Shown: in pieces, positions 53,745 through 62,447 of the stretch | How the letters are laid out: every line of letters begins with the position of its first letter | Numbering within the stretch: the stretch's first letter is position 1 | DNA from: Phaeodactylibacter luteus | GTDB taxonomy: Bacteria > Bacteroidota > Bacteroidia > Chitinophagales > Saprospiraceae | Length of the DNA stretch: 64,000 nt | Direction: 5' to 3' | NCBI RefSeq assembly: GCF_007993045.1 | Contig: NZ_VOOR01000002.1 | Coordinates: 124,001-188,000, forward strand | Program-made: the position numbers and the translations under genes | The notes under the pieces: model-generated | Database searches by the model: none | The model's input: only the letters and a program-made list of their open reading frames with translations | What the model was told of the DNA's origin: nothing

Positions 53745-54589
53745 ATTTCTTGTTTTATGCTTGCTAATGAGGCTTGTGCTTCAACAGGATGCGGCTTCCT
53801 TACCAGAAAACCCTTGCCTACGGCATGCCGAGCTTTGCCGAACAAGGCCCGGTCTAGTGCAATGATGCTATCTGTCAACTTGGCCAGGGCAGGCTCTTTT
53901 GTGGTCGGCCTGAGCGCCAGCCCGTTGTCCGGCTGCTCTTTTAGGTTGGTCGCGTTGGCTTTGAAGAGCCGTTGTATGACGCCAGTCCAGTACATCTCTA
54001 GCAGCCCGATGAGATGCCCGCTAAGGTTGTGCTCCTCGACCACCTCCAGCCCATAGTTTTTTGCCCACCCTCTGAAATCAGAGCCGGAGACGAGGTATTC
54101 ATGCCCAAAGGCGTATGCGCCCTGCGCGATTTTCCCCTGCCCCAGCCAGCGCAGCAAACGGTTGATGGGGTCGTAGGTCAACGGGAAGTCCAAGTTGGGG
54201 AAGGTGATGAGGGCGGCCCCTCCGGGCTTGAGCACCCGCTGAACCTCTTCCATCATCCGGGCGGGCTGCCCTACATGCTCTATCACATCTACTGAGGTGA
54301 TGAGGTCGAAGTGGTTGTCTGGGAAAGACAATGCGAGCGCGTTCTCCACCCGGTAGGATAAGTTCGGCACGCCTTGGTTGAGCTTTTGGGCATAAGCCAC
54401 ATCTGCTTCGTTGATATCGCAGGCAATCAGGGTGGTACAAAAACGGCTTACCATATGATCGTAGTCCCCCTCTCCGGTGCCCAAGTTGAGGGCCAGCCCG
54501 AAGGCTCCCCCCTCAGAGAGCTCCTCTAGCTTGCGCCGGACAAAGGTGTAGCGGTTACGGTAAGTCGGGAATAAAAGTTTATAATTCAT
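53741..54589 (-). CDS. Class I SAM-dependent methyltransferase
   Basis: 282 residues with motif [19 protein letters not shown], acidic loop [15 protein letters not shown], motif [30 protein letters not shown] region (54302-54222) and a C-terminal extension of about 90 residues. The style resembles UbiG/Coq5-like or sugar- and lipid-modifying methyltransferases; the substrate is unknown. It is translationally coupled to pccB (ATGA overlap), which need not mean a shared pathway. A TAATTTTG box precedes it. Confidence 0.85.
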   Translation of the reverse strand: MNYKLLFPTYRNRYTFVRRKLEELSEGGAFGLALNLGTGEGDYDHMVSRFCTTLIACDINEADVAYAQKLNQGVPNLSYRVENALALSFPDNHFDLITSVDVIEHVGQPARMMEEVQRVLKPGGAALITFPNLDFPLTYDPINRLLRWLGQGKIAQGAYAFGHEYLVSGSDFRGWAKNYGLEVVEEHNLSGHLIGLLEMYWTGVIQRLFKANATNLKEQPDNGLALRPTTKEPALAKLTDSIIALDRALFGKARHAVGKGFLVRKPHPVEAQASLASIKQEI

Positions 54590-54643
54590 GTTCTATGTTC
54601 AAGCCTGTCCGGCAGCGGCTCTGCCTGCTGCAAAAACGAGGCA

Positions 54644-54651
54644 CAAAATTA
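54644..54651 (-). promoter_or_regulatory. -7 box of the methyltransferase-pccB unit
   Basis: TAATTTTG on the minus strand fits TAnnTTTG; transcription would begin near 54637, about 48 nt before the ATG at 54589. Confidence 0.5.
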
Positions 54652-54678
54652 ACAAACACTGGCCAATTGGCCGGCACA

Positions 54679-56859
54679 TCATATCCGGCTGGCCGCATCG
54701 AGGTAGCGCTGTGCGTTTTGCGTATCTCCGAGGGCTTGCAGCGCCTGTGCTGCCAGCTGATAGGCCGGCTTGAAACGCGGGCTGCTGTCAATGGCCTTCT
54801 GAGCATTCTCATACGCCTCCCGGTACCTCTGCTGCTGCTGATGGATAAGGCCTTTGTAATAGTAGGCCACATAATATTCATCGTTGACCCGGGTGGCGTG
54901 GTCGAAAGCTTCCAGCGCGGGTCCTGCCTGCCCCAGGTTGAGGTAAGCCAGCCCTTGGTACAAAATCCCCGACTCTACGTCCGGGGCAGCTTTCAGAGCT
55001 GCATTGGCTGCATCAAGGGCTTGCTGATACTGCTGCGTATTGATGTAAGCATTGCTCAGCCCTATCCAAGCCACCTCGTTGTCTGCATGAGCTTCCACTT
55101 CGCGTGAAAACTGCTGAATGGCCTCTGCCCAGTTGCCAGCTTTCACAGCTTCCTGCCCCAGGAAAGCCGCACGGGTCTCATTTTTCTCAATAGCCACGAT
55201 GGGCACCCCGTTGACTTTTACCGTGTGCACAGCCTTGCTCGTGGGCCAATTGCCTGAACGAAGGTGGGCCCCACGGATAAAACGGGAGGGGAAGATACCA
55301 TAATCCCAGTCTTCGCTATAGCGGGAGTTGAATCTTACATACTTGACTTTGACCGCGTCCCCAAATCGGCCTTTAGCCTGCCAGGCCAGCGGATAGAAAA
55401 AAGTACTGGCCAAGGTGAGGGTATCGGGGCTGCCTTCCTGAAGGATACCTTCCGCTTCCAGCCAGTCTAGCCCCTGCTTGACGCCTATGCCCCAATAATC
55501 GGTCTCGTACTCCCCAAATGCCGCTTTCAGGCCTCCGCTCACAGGGTTGAAATACACATAAGACAAATGAGGGTTGCGGGCGATGAACTGTGCAGGCTCA
55601 AGGAGGAGGAGGGCCAAGGCCCCATAGAAGCCATACTGCAGGTTTTTACGGGCTGACAACCGGCTTTCAAGCGACACAAAAAACAAGCTGGCCAAAACCA
55701 CCAAGCTAGGGTAAATGAACATCAGGTGCCGCCAGCCATCGTGCAGGATGGAGTCTTTGTAGATGATGTAAGCCAATGGGAATACCGTAGCGAACCACAA
55801 CAGCAGTACTGCAGTACGGTCGTATTGTTTCAATATAGCCGGCAGCAGCAGCAGGCTGCCCAGTGTGCCGATCAGGATATACAGGGGCACTGTCCGCACG
55901 ATCCAGGCTATGGGGTAATACCATGCTGCCTGATCGGACATGACGTTTTCCCCTTCGAAGAGCAGGCGGATCTTAACCCCGAGCTTCGAAAACTCTGTGA
56001 GGGCGGCCAAAGGGTGCCCTAGCGGGTCGGCCAAAGCTGCGGGCCAGAACAATACGGCAAGGGCATACCCCCCTGCAGCCCCCACGCCACACCATAGGGC
56101 ATATTTCCCGACAAGGCCCGTATGGCTGCCCAGCCCTTTCCAGCCATAGCGGAATAGGAAATCCAGACCGGCAAACAGCCCGAGGTAGCCAAACAAAAGC
56201 AGGCCCCCTGCCCGGGTGGACAGTGCGAGCCCGATACCGGCAGCCAGCCCGAGCACTGTTTTCCAGTGTGGGGAAGGGAGGCTGCGGAAAAGACGGACCA
56301 TAAAGTAGAGCGACATCGCAAAGCCCGCCGCAAAGGGGATGTCCTTAGGGTTCATTTGGGCATGCCCAAAGAAGCGGGGCGACAGGTACATCAGCCATAT
56401 CCCCAGCACAGCTGCCCGCCAGCCTCCAATCAGATAAGCCAGCAGCCCCATGAATAAAATTGCGGTGATACCCATCCATGCATTGAAAAGGTGGCGGACG
56501 TGGTGGTAAGCCGGATCGAACTTATCGAAACCCAGGGCGTGGTTGGCCAAGCCTGTAGCCAGGTCAAAAAAGCCGCCATAATAGTGCATATTGCCTTTCT
56601 CGATGTACAGCGCGGAGGTGTCCTGCCCCATCGTCAAGTAATAGCTGACCAGCTTTTCAGAATAATCGACCTGATACTCATCGTCCCCATTGATGCCGGT
56701 CCCTAAAGAGAGCAGGCTGCTCAATAGGGCCATCAGCAGCAGGGAGCCTACAAAGACGCGCTTCAGAAGGGCATCCTGAGGGCTCTGAGGAGGCTGAGCG
56801 GGTGTGCTGTACGGAGCAGGGGTGTTTTCTTTCAGCTTGGGCTGCTTTTTTTTGCTCAT
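54679..56859 (-). CDS. GT-C-type membrane glycosyltransferase fused to C-terminal TPR repeats
   Basis: 726 residues. A cytoplasmic K/P-rich start (MSKKKQPKLKENTPAP) leads into about 12 membrane helices. The first periplasmic loop carries the acidic pair GINGDDEYQVDYSEKLVSYY expected of GT39-like mannosyl/arabinosyl transferases, and a second loop has SPRFFGHAQMNPKDIPFA. The last 160-170 residues form TPR repeats (NEVAWIGLSNAYINTQQYQQAL, GILYQGLAYLNLGQAGPAL, YYVAYYYKGLIHQQQQRYREA). The protein probably transfers sugar from a lipid donor in the envelope, with the TPR part binding a partner. An ATG at 56859 was chosen; an open frame runs to 57087 but has no membrane-protein character. Confidence 0.85.
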   Translation of the reverse strand: MSKKKQPKLKENTPAPYSTPAQPPQSPQDALLKRVFVGSLLLMALLSSLLSLGTGINGDDEYQVDYSEKLVSYYLTMGQDTSALYIEKGNMHYYGGFFDLATGLANHALGFDKFDPAYHHVRHLFNAWMGITAILFMGLLAYLIGGWRAAVLGIWLMYLSPRFFGHAQMNPKDIPFAAGFAMSLYFMVRLFRSLPSPHWKTVLGLAAGIGLALSTRAGGLLLFGYLGLFAGLDFLFRYGWKGLGSHTGLVGKYALWCGVGAAGGYALAVLFWPAALADPLGHPLAALTEFSKLGVKIRLLFEGENVMSDQAAWYYPIAWIVRTVPLYILIGTLGSLLLLPAILKQYDRTAVLLLWFATVFPLAYIIYKDSILHDGWRHLMFIYPSLVVLASLFFVSLESRLSARKNLQYGFYGALALLLLEPAQFIARNPHLSYVYFNPVSGGLKAAFGEYETDYWGIGVKQGLDWLEAEGILQEGSPDTLTLASTFFYPLAWQAKGRFGDAVKVKYVRFNSRYSEDWDYGIFPSRFIRGAHLRSGNWPTSKAVHTVKVNGVPIVAIEKNETRAAFLGQEAVKAGNWAEAIQQFSREVEAHADNEVAWIGLSNAYINTQQYQQALDAANAALKAAPDVESGILYQGLAYLNLGQAGPALEAFDHATRVNDEYYVAYYYKGLIHQQQQRYREAYENAQKAIDSSPRFKPAYQLAAQALQALGDTQNAQRYLDAASRI

Positions 56860-57167
56860 AGATGCGGCTGTAGTAAGTTTACACCGAAGATAGAAAAAAT
56901 TCCGGCCCTCTCGCCCATGCTGCTGCTTTTGTGCACTGCCCCGGGCGCAGTGCCCTTCCCCATAATGACGGGCCAGATTGAACATGCTCCTGATCACGCT
57001 CCTGCACACCTGTGAGCCGAAAAGGCACCTACCGCTCAGAAACCGGAAAAAAGGCAATCTTTGGATGGCACATAGCTTGGGCTGCATGTTAAAAAAAGCG
57101 GGGAGCTACTACAAAATGCCTAATTTTGCCGACACCTTTTTAGAAACATCAAAAACGATTCGCACAA
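56860..57167. other. Divergent promoter region of about 308 bp
   Basis: It separates the glycosyltransferase gene from the aminotransferase gene. A TAATTTTG box for the latter is at 57121-57128. Leftward, TATCTTCG near 56886-56893 is a weak match for the glycosyltransferase. Nothing else was recognised. Confidence 0.5.
57121..57128 (+). promoter_or_regulatory. -7 box of the aminotransferase gene
   Basis: TAATTTTG fits TAnnTTTG; transcription from about 57135 gives a leader of roughly 33 nt. Confidence 0.55.
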
Positions 57168-58376
57168 ATGGCAATGGCAACCACTGCGCTGCTCGCACAG
57201 CGCATACAACAAATGGAAGAGTCCGCCACCATCAAAATGGCTCAAATGGCTCGCGACCTGGCCGAACAGGGGCATCAGGTAATCAGCCTCAGCCTGGGAG
57301 AGCCTGATTTTGATACGCCAGACCATATCAAAGAAGCCGCTAAAAAAGCTTTGGATGACGGCTACACCAAGTACACGCCCGTCCCGGGCCTGACCGAGCT
57401 CCGCAAGGCTATACAAACTAAATTCAAACGGGACAATGGGCTGGACTTCGACCTCAGCCAGATCGTCGTCTCCAACGGCGCTAAGCAGTCGATCGCCAAC
57501 ATCTGCATGTCATTGCTCGATGAAGGGGACGAAGTGGTCATCCTTGCCCCTTATTGGGTATCTTATTCCGAAATCGTAAAGCTGGCAGGGGGCGTCCCTG
57601 TTTTGGTCAGCGCCGGGATCGAAGACGACTACAAGGTCAGTGCCGCACAGGTGGAAGCAGCCATTACTGACCGTACCCGCATCCTGCTCTTCTCTTCCCC
57701 TTGCAACCCTACCGGCTCGGTATACACCAAAGAGGAACTGAAAGGCATTGCTGATGTCATCGCGCCCCACGAGCAGATCACCATCATCTCAGACGAAATT
57801 TACGAGTACATCAACTTCACCGGTGCGCACGCCAGCATTGGCGCTTTTGAGAACGTCAAAGACCGCACGGTGACGGTCAATGGCTTCTCCAAGGGTTTTG
57901 CCATGACCGGATGGCGTCTTGGCTATATCGGCGCCCCGCAATGGATCGCCTCCGCTTGCGCCAAAATGCAAGGGCAGTTTACTTCTGGCGCTACCGCTTT
58001 CGGGCAGATGGCCGCTGCCCAAGCCCTGCTGGGCGATATGAAGCCGACCGAAGATATGAAAGCGGCTTTCCTGAAAAGGCGCGACATGATGATCGGTGCA
58101 TTGGGGCAGATCCCTGGCATGAAGGTGAACCAACCGCAGGGGGCATTTTATATCTTCCCGGACATCAGCGCTTATTTTGGCAAAAAAGCGGGGAGCTATA
58201 CCATCAATGACGCCAATGATTTCTGCGAGTACCTCCTTGCAGAGGCGCATGTGGCTGCCGTAACTGGCGAGGCATTTGGCGCACCGGAGTGCTTCCGGAT
58301 TTCCTATGCGGCTAGCGAGGCAGAACTGAAAGAGGCCGTCGCCCGCATTGCCGAGGCGGTCAGCAAGCTGAGCTAG
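57168..58376 (+). CDS. aspC: Aspartate aminotransferase (class I, subgroup Ib)
   Basis: 402 residues of fold-type I PLP enzymes. ISLSLGEPDFDTPDHIKEAAKKAL, YTPVPGLTELRKAI, the ILFSSPCNPTGSVYT asparagine loop, the IISDEIYEYINF aspartate/tyrosine pair, the PLP lysine in VNGFSKGFAMTGWRLGYIG, and the substrate arginine in ECFRISYA are all present. It interconverts aspartate and oxaloacetate, and aromatic or prephenate activity is possible in this subgroup. The start may be the ATG at 57168 or at 57174. The stop codon is followed 5 nt later by a TA-terminated element. Confidence 0.93.
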   Translation: MAMATTALLAQRIQQMEESATIKMAQMARDLAEQGHQVISLSLGEPDFDTPDHIKEAAKKALDDGYTKYTPVPGLTELRKAIQTKFKRDNGLDFDLSQIVVSNGAKQSIANICMSLLDEGDEVVILAPYWVSYSEIVKLAGGVPVLVSAGIEDDYKVSAAQVEAAITDRTRILLFSSPCNPTGSVYTKEELKGIADVIAPHEQITIISDEIYEYINFTGAHASIGAFENVKDRTVTVNGFSKGFAMTGWRLGYIGAPQWIASACAKMQGQFTSGATAFGQMAAAQALLGDMKPTEDMKAAFLKRRDMMIGALGQIPGMKVNQPQGAFYIFPDISAYFGKKAGSYTINDANDFCEYLLAEAHVAAVTGEAFGAPECFRISYAASEAELKEAVARIAEAVSKLS

Positions 58377-58380
58377 AAGC

Positions 58381-58546
58381 TAGTGGTCTGTCAAGGCTGA
58401 AACTAGGGGTTGCCTGCGGCGGCTTTTAAGGCTACTCTTCGTTGGACAACCCTTACGTAGCGCTGCTATGCGCGGGAACATCCGCCTTGATCAGCCTTAA
58501 AATCCGCTCCCACTCAACCCATAAATTAACACTTGACAGACCACTA
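58381..58546. mobile_element. TA-terminated palindromic element (family 2, copy A), 166 bp
   Basis: TAGTGGTCTGTCAAG (58381-58395) and CTTGACAGACCACTA (58532-58546) are a perfect 15-bp terminal inverted repeat. Internal arms GGCTTTTAAGGCT and AGCCTTAAAATCC also pair, so the whole element can fold back. The centre (CTACTCTTCGTT ... CGCCTTGATCAGCC) is shared with copy B at 29979-30145. It contains no gene. Confidence 0.9.
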
Positions 58547-58627
58547 GGCTTAATTTGCCGGGGCAGTGCATTGGGTACATTGAGCTATTTTCTGCCACGC
58601 GCCGGCTTTTTCCAAGAGCTTTCTCGG

Positions 58628-58655
58628 CGGGGGCACAGCGGCTGCTGTGCCCCCG
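58628..58655. terminator. GC-rich hairpin, probable terminator
   Basis: A 12-bp perfect stem with a 4-nt loop, followed by CTGTATTTTG on the plus strand. It could end rightward transcripts from the aminotransferase gene, although the T-run is short. Confidence 0.5.
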
Positions 58656-58922
58656 CTGTATTTTGCGCTGCCCCTATTGGCAGCGTGCCCATTGGCGGAC
58701 AACCCCTTTCACTCCGCTTGACACCCCTTCCCAATGCATGCTGCCGGGCTCAAATTGCAGTGCCCAATAAGACCGTGGGGCAACGGTATCATGGGGGATG
58801 AGCACTGCCCTTCTTCAAACGGGGGGGGGCGCTTCGCCTGCGGGGTGCTGTCTTTGCCGTCTGCCTGGCCCGGCCTGACTTCCTGCCGTGCGCGCTTGGG
58901 CCTTCCGGCTGCAGAATTGGAG

Positions 58923-59052
58923 CGGCCTAGCGCTGCGGAGGGGTGGCAAGCCCGCAGGGCCGAGCGGATAGCGAGCCCCGGAGCATAGCGCCCCCTGCCT
59001 TTGGGCAGGGGGAGGCCCCTCATCCTCGCAGAAAGGGCAGGCAAACTTGCCC
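58923..59052 (+). mobile_element. MITE family 1, copy 6
   Basis: Core words GGCCTAGCGCTGCGGAGGGG, GGGCCGAGCGGATAGCGAGC and GGAGCATAGCGCCCCCTGCC are present. The right end reads GGGCAAGTTTGCC when inverted, a diverged terminus. The element ends 2 bp before the nuclease-helicase stop codon. The left end is not defined. Confidence 0.72.
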
Positions 59053-59054
59053 AT

Positions 59055-62000
59055 TTAGGGCTCTAGGGTCTTTTCATCACAAAACTTGAGCAAGGACCTA
59101 TAAATATCGCTCCGGCTGAGCAGCTCCCGGTTGCCCAAAATCACAATGTGATGGCGGGCACGGGTCAGTGCGACGTTTAACTTACGGTCTACCCCTTCTT
59201 CCGACATCGAGGACAGGGCGGCCAGCTGGCTCAGGGAATTGGTGCACAAAGAGAGGATGATGATGTCCCTTGCCCCTCCCTGATAGCGCTCCACGGTGTC
59301 TACCGTCAGTAAGTCTACCGGGGCTTTGGAAGCCTCTAGCACCGACTGTATCTGCGCAATCTGTGCGCGGTAAGGGGTAATAATGCCAATGCTGCCGGAG
59401 GTCAGCGGCCAGCCCTTCCGCTGGTAGAGCTCCTGGAACGCCTTGACCAAGGAAGCTGCCTGCTCTGCCTCATGGGCATTGGTCTTTTGTGTGGCGCTCC
59501 GGTCGTCCGGTGGGGTATCTAAGAAAAGCAGGCGGTCTTGCCCGAGCCGCTGCAGCAACAGGGGGTCCCCTTCGGCGACCGGCAGTGCGAGGGGGCGCAC
59601 CTGTTTTTGAGCAGCCGGCACCTCTTCCGGCAGTATTTTCAGGGTATTGTTGTAGAAGTACTGATTGGGGAAAGCCATGATGTCCTCGTGCATCCGCCCC
59701 TGATGGCTGAGCTGCGCATAAGCCCAATGCCATCCGTTTTCCTGGCACCGCTTAAATAGGCGCTCGAAGAGGGAATTCCTGAGGTTGTAGAGCCCCAGCT
59801 GCCGCAGCGGCTCATCAGAGACGGCAGATAGCCCTGGCTTTTGTACCACTACCGCTGGCAGCTGATTATGGTCGCCAATCAGGATGAAGCGCTCAAACTG
59901 AGGCAGGAGGCCCACTAGGGCGGGCTCCAGGATTTGGGAAGCTTCGTCGATGATAACACGGTCGAAGTGTTTGAGCTTCAGCAGCTCTGTGCGGCCGGAT
60001 ACACTTGAGACCGTCCCCACCACGATGCGATGGCGGTGGATGACCTGCAGGAGCTCCTTGCGTGTAGAAGCTTTGCTTATCTTTTCATTCAGCAGCTGTG
60101 GCTGAAAACGGGGGGCAGTGCCATAACGGGAGCCAATACGAAAATAATGCGCCCTGATGTCTTGCCGGATGCGCTCGATAGAATCGCATATTTCATCTAC
60201 CGCCCGGTTGGTGTAGGCAAGCAGCAGGATGTTCTCCTCTGTCTCCTCGAATAGGTAGCTCACCAAATGCTTTAGCATCATGCTGGTCTTCCCTGTGCCC
60301 GGGGGGCCCCACAACAAAAAATAATCTTCAGCAGACAAAGCCCGCCGGTAAATGTCCTGTTGTTCTGCCGTCAGCTCTTCCGGCACCGGGATCTCAGCCG
60401 CCTCGCCCTCGCGGGGCGCCCGTTGTGTCAGCAGCAGTGCCTGCTTGTCTTTTGGGGCGCCTGCGAAAGTGTACAGCCCTTGGTACATGCTATTGAAACT
60501 GCTGTCCAGGAGGTCATGCTCCAGGTTCCAATCTGCGTACTCCGTGAAGATGCGGGAGTTGAACTGTTTGCAGCGCAGCCGTACCCACACCTCGCTGTTC
60601 GATATCTCTACGACAGAACATTTGAAGACCTGATTGGACAATACAGACTGCCCTTCCTGGTGTGGGTAGAGGACCGCGATATCCCCTATCCGGAAATTGG
60701 CAAGGGGGTTGGTGTGTGCTGTCTTTTGGAATTCAACGATGGGCTCGGCCTCCTGCGCCCGTATTTTGGTTACCCGCAGGTGGGAAATGATATCGAACCC
60801 TGCTTCCTTTTCTTCAAAGCTGTTGAGCCATAGGGAAGCCATCCCATTCACGTTGTCCATCCCTTGCTCTCCTGCCTTAGCCAGGCGGTGCTCCCGGGCG
60901 ATCAGCCCCGAAAACGCGATGAAGTAGCTTCGGGCTACCGGGCTCATGCCACGGTAAATTTTTTCAAAGGCTTCCATGTCCCTACGATGGAAACCTTTAA
61001 GCTCTGGGTGCCGCTGCGGGCTGAGCTTTCCGAACAACCTGTTGCCCTGCTCTTCCAGCCCCCCTTTTTCAGGGTTGCCCAATTCGGCCAGCAACCGCTC
61101 TATGCCTACCAAGTGATTGCGCACCTGCAGGGCGTCGGTCTGCTGTGCGCTGATGCGGGGCGCATAGCGCAGCTGCTGTTCTTCCTGGCCAGAATAGAGG
61201 ATGTAGTTGGCGGGGTTGACCTCTTTGCCAAATGCAGAGCGCACCATCAGATCGTAAAGCAGCGTTTGTGTAAAATGGTTGGGGCTCAATCCGTAGATGT
61301 TGGGCATGAATGGCTTGCCGCTTTTCAATTCTACGATATTGGCCCGCTCGGGGCCCATGTGCAGTACATCAAGGCGGCCTTGCAGCCCGTAGGCTTCAGA
61401 GTAAAAGCTGGGTTCGAGGTAGCACTCTTCTGGTGTGATGCCCTGCTCTTGGAAGCCATTGGCCACCATTTGTTTCAGGGTGAGGAAGTGGCGCTGGGAC
61501 TTCTGCATGATCTCCCGAACCACCTTGTCATCAAAAAGGCAAAACTGCAGAGGGTTCTGACGGAAGGTCTGAGCGAAAGCCGCACGGAAATCAAGCGCGG
61601 GGTTGTTCATCAGCTCATCCAGGAAAAAATTGGCGATATTGCCCAGCATGAGGTTAGGGCTGGGCTCTTTGGGCATATACTTTTTCAGCAGAAAAGGCCA
61701 GGGGTTGGTACCAGAGGCCTGAAAACAGTCTGCCACCGCGGTGACATCCACCAGGTAATCTGGCTCTATGACCATAGCCCGGGGGTGGTAAACGCCCTGT
61801 TCATCGACCTCGATGTCCAACAGGTTCATGACCACGGGCAAGCCGAAAACGGCCCGTATGCTATCGATGGTGTCCGAAAAATTATCATTCCGCCCTGCTT
61901 CATTGTACTGCACCCGCACCACCTGATAAGCGTGCTCCTCGTCCTTTGCCAGGAACTGCTCGGCAGCTTCGTCATCTTCCAAGATGACTACCCGGGCACG

Positions 62001-62444
62001 CGGCAGGAACGCTGCTACCTGGTACGGCTTCAGGTTGGCAGGCCAGGACGGAGGGTAAAACGCCCGGAGGGGCTCCGGCATAGGCTCCTCGAGCAGCGCT
62101 TCAATCAAGTCGAACAACACCTTGGTGCCCAATTCATTAACCGCTTTCACCTCCTCCTCTGATGCCCGCATTGCCCGCAGCGCGCCCTTACGGAAAACGT
62201 GGACAAAAAACTGAAGCTTCCGGTCGACCTCATCGCGGTGGCATACATAAGCGATACGCGCGAAGAGGGTAGAGAACTGAAGGCGCTCGGCCTGTGTCAG
62301 CTCTACGAACAGCAGGGTCATCAGCCGGTACAAGGATGCTGACACCCCGGCAGGGGGCAGCTGTCCGTTGGCCAGCACTTTGCGAAGCTCTGCATAAAAC
62401 AGCTTGGCCAGCTCCGGCTTATTGATTCTTTCGGTCATGGGCAT
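59055..62444 (-). CDS. Dna2-like fusion of PD-(D/E)XK nuclease and SF1 helicase
   Basis: 1129 residues. Residues 1-200 are helical and unrecognised. About 340-420 hold a PD-(D/E)XK nuclease core: GRLDVLHM (Asp359), IVELKSGK (Glu372, Lys374) and a following FTQTLLYDL helix as in RecB/Cas4-type nucleases. About 580-680 is a beta-rich stalk-like segment. The SF1 helicase follows with LTAEQQDIYRRAL (Q motif), Walker A GPPGTGKT (713-720), AYTNRAVDEI, Walker B IIDEASQ (832-838), GDHNQLPAVV, and the C-terminal SIGIITPYRAQIAQI, TVDTVERYQGGARDIIILS and NVALTRARHHIVILG. I saw no Cas4-like four-cysteine cluster. It starts 3 bp after the caspase gene, so both are one transcript. A genome-maintenance role is the alternative to defence. 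Confidence 0.9.
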   Translation of the reverse strand: MPMTERINKPELAKLFYAELRKVLANGQLPPAGVSASLYRLMTLLFVELTQAERLQFSTLFARIAYVCHRDEVDRKLQFFVHVFRKGALRAMRASEEEVKAVNELGTKVLFDLIEALLEEPMPEPLRAFYPPSWPANLKPYQVAAFLPRARVVILEDDEAAEQFLAKDEEHAYQVVRVQYNEAGRNDNFSDTIDSIRAVFGLPVVMNLLDIEVDEQGVYHPRAMVIEPDYLVDVTAVADCFQASGTNPWPFLLKKYMPKEPSPNLMLGNIANFFLDELMNNPALDFRAAFAQTFRQNPLQFCLFDDKVVREIMQKSQRHFLTLKQMVANGFQEQGITPEECYLEPSFYSEAYGLQGRLDVLHMGPERANIVELKSGKPFMPNIYGLSPNHFTQTLLYDLMVRSAFGKEVNPANYILYSGQEEQQLRYAPRISAQQTDALQVRNHLVGIERLLAELGNPEKGGLEEQGNRLFGKLSPQRHPELKGFHRRDMEAFEKIYRGMSPVARSYFIAFSGLIAREHRLAKAGEQGMDNVNGMASLWLNSFEEKEAGFDIISHLRVTKIRAQEAEPIVEFQKTAHTNPLANFRIGDIAVLYPHQEGQSVLSNQVFKCSVVEISNSEVWVRLRCKQFNSRIFTEYADWNLEHDLLDSSFNSMYQGLYTFAGAPKDKQALLLTQRAPREGEAAEIPVPEELTAEQQDIYRRALSAEDYFLLWGPPGTGKTSMMLKHLVSYLFEETEENILLLAYTNRAVDEICDSIERIRQDIRAHYFRIGSRYGTAPRFQPQLLNEKISKASTRKELLQVIHRHRIVVGTVSSVSGRTELLKLKHFDRVIIDEASQILEPALVGLLPQFERFILIGDHNQLPAVVVQKPGLSAVSDEPLRQLGLYNLRNSLFERLFKRCQENGWHWAYAQLSHQGRMHEDIMAFPNQYFYNNTLKILPEEVPAAQKQVRPLALPVAEGDPLLLQRLGQDRLLFLDTPPDDRSATQKTNAHEAEQAASLVKAFQELYQRKGWPLTSGSIGIITPYRAQIAQIQSVLEASKAPVDLLTVDTVERYQGGARDIIILSLCTNSLSQLAALSSMSEEGVDRKLNVALTRARHHIVILGNRELLSRSDIYRSLLKFCDEKTLEP

Positions 62445-62447
62445 TGG

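Larger units (their letters stand above)
58377..59054. other. 680-bp gene-free interval of repeats and hairpins
   Basis: It holds the TA-terminated element, a strong hairpin CGGGGGCACAGC/GCTGTGCCCCCG (58628-58655) that is probably a terminator, and MITE copy 6. 58660-58920 shows no recognisable gene or signal apart from a run of ten G at about 58822. Confidence 0.6.

Noticed and set aside
60864-62162. 432-codon open frame opposite the nuclease-helicase
   Set aside because: The minus-strand frame carries full nuclease and helicase motifs; the plus-strand frame has no recognisable domain and is typical antisense openness in G+C-rich DNA.
59055-62444. Cas4/CRISPR association of the nuclease-helicase
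   Set aside because: No four-cysteine iron-sulfur cluster was seen around the nuclease core, and there are no cas genes or arrays in the window.
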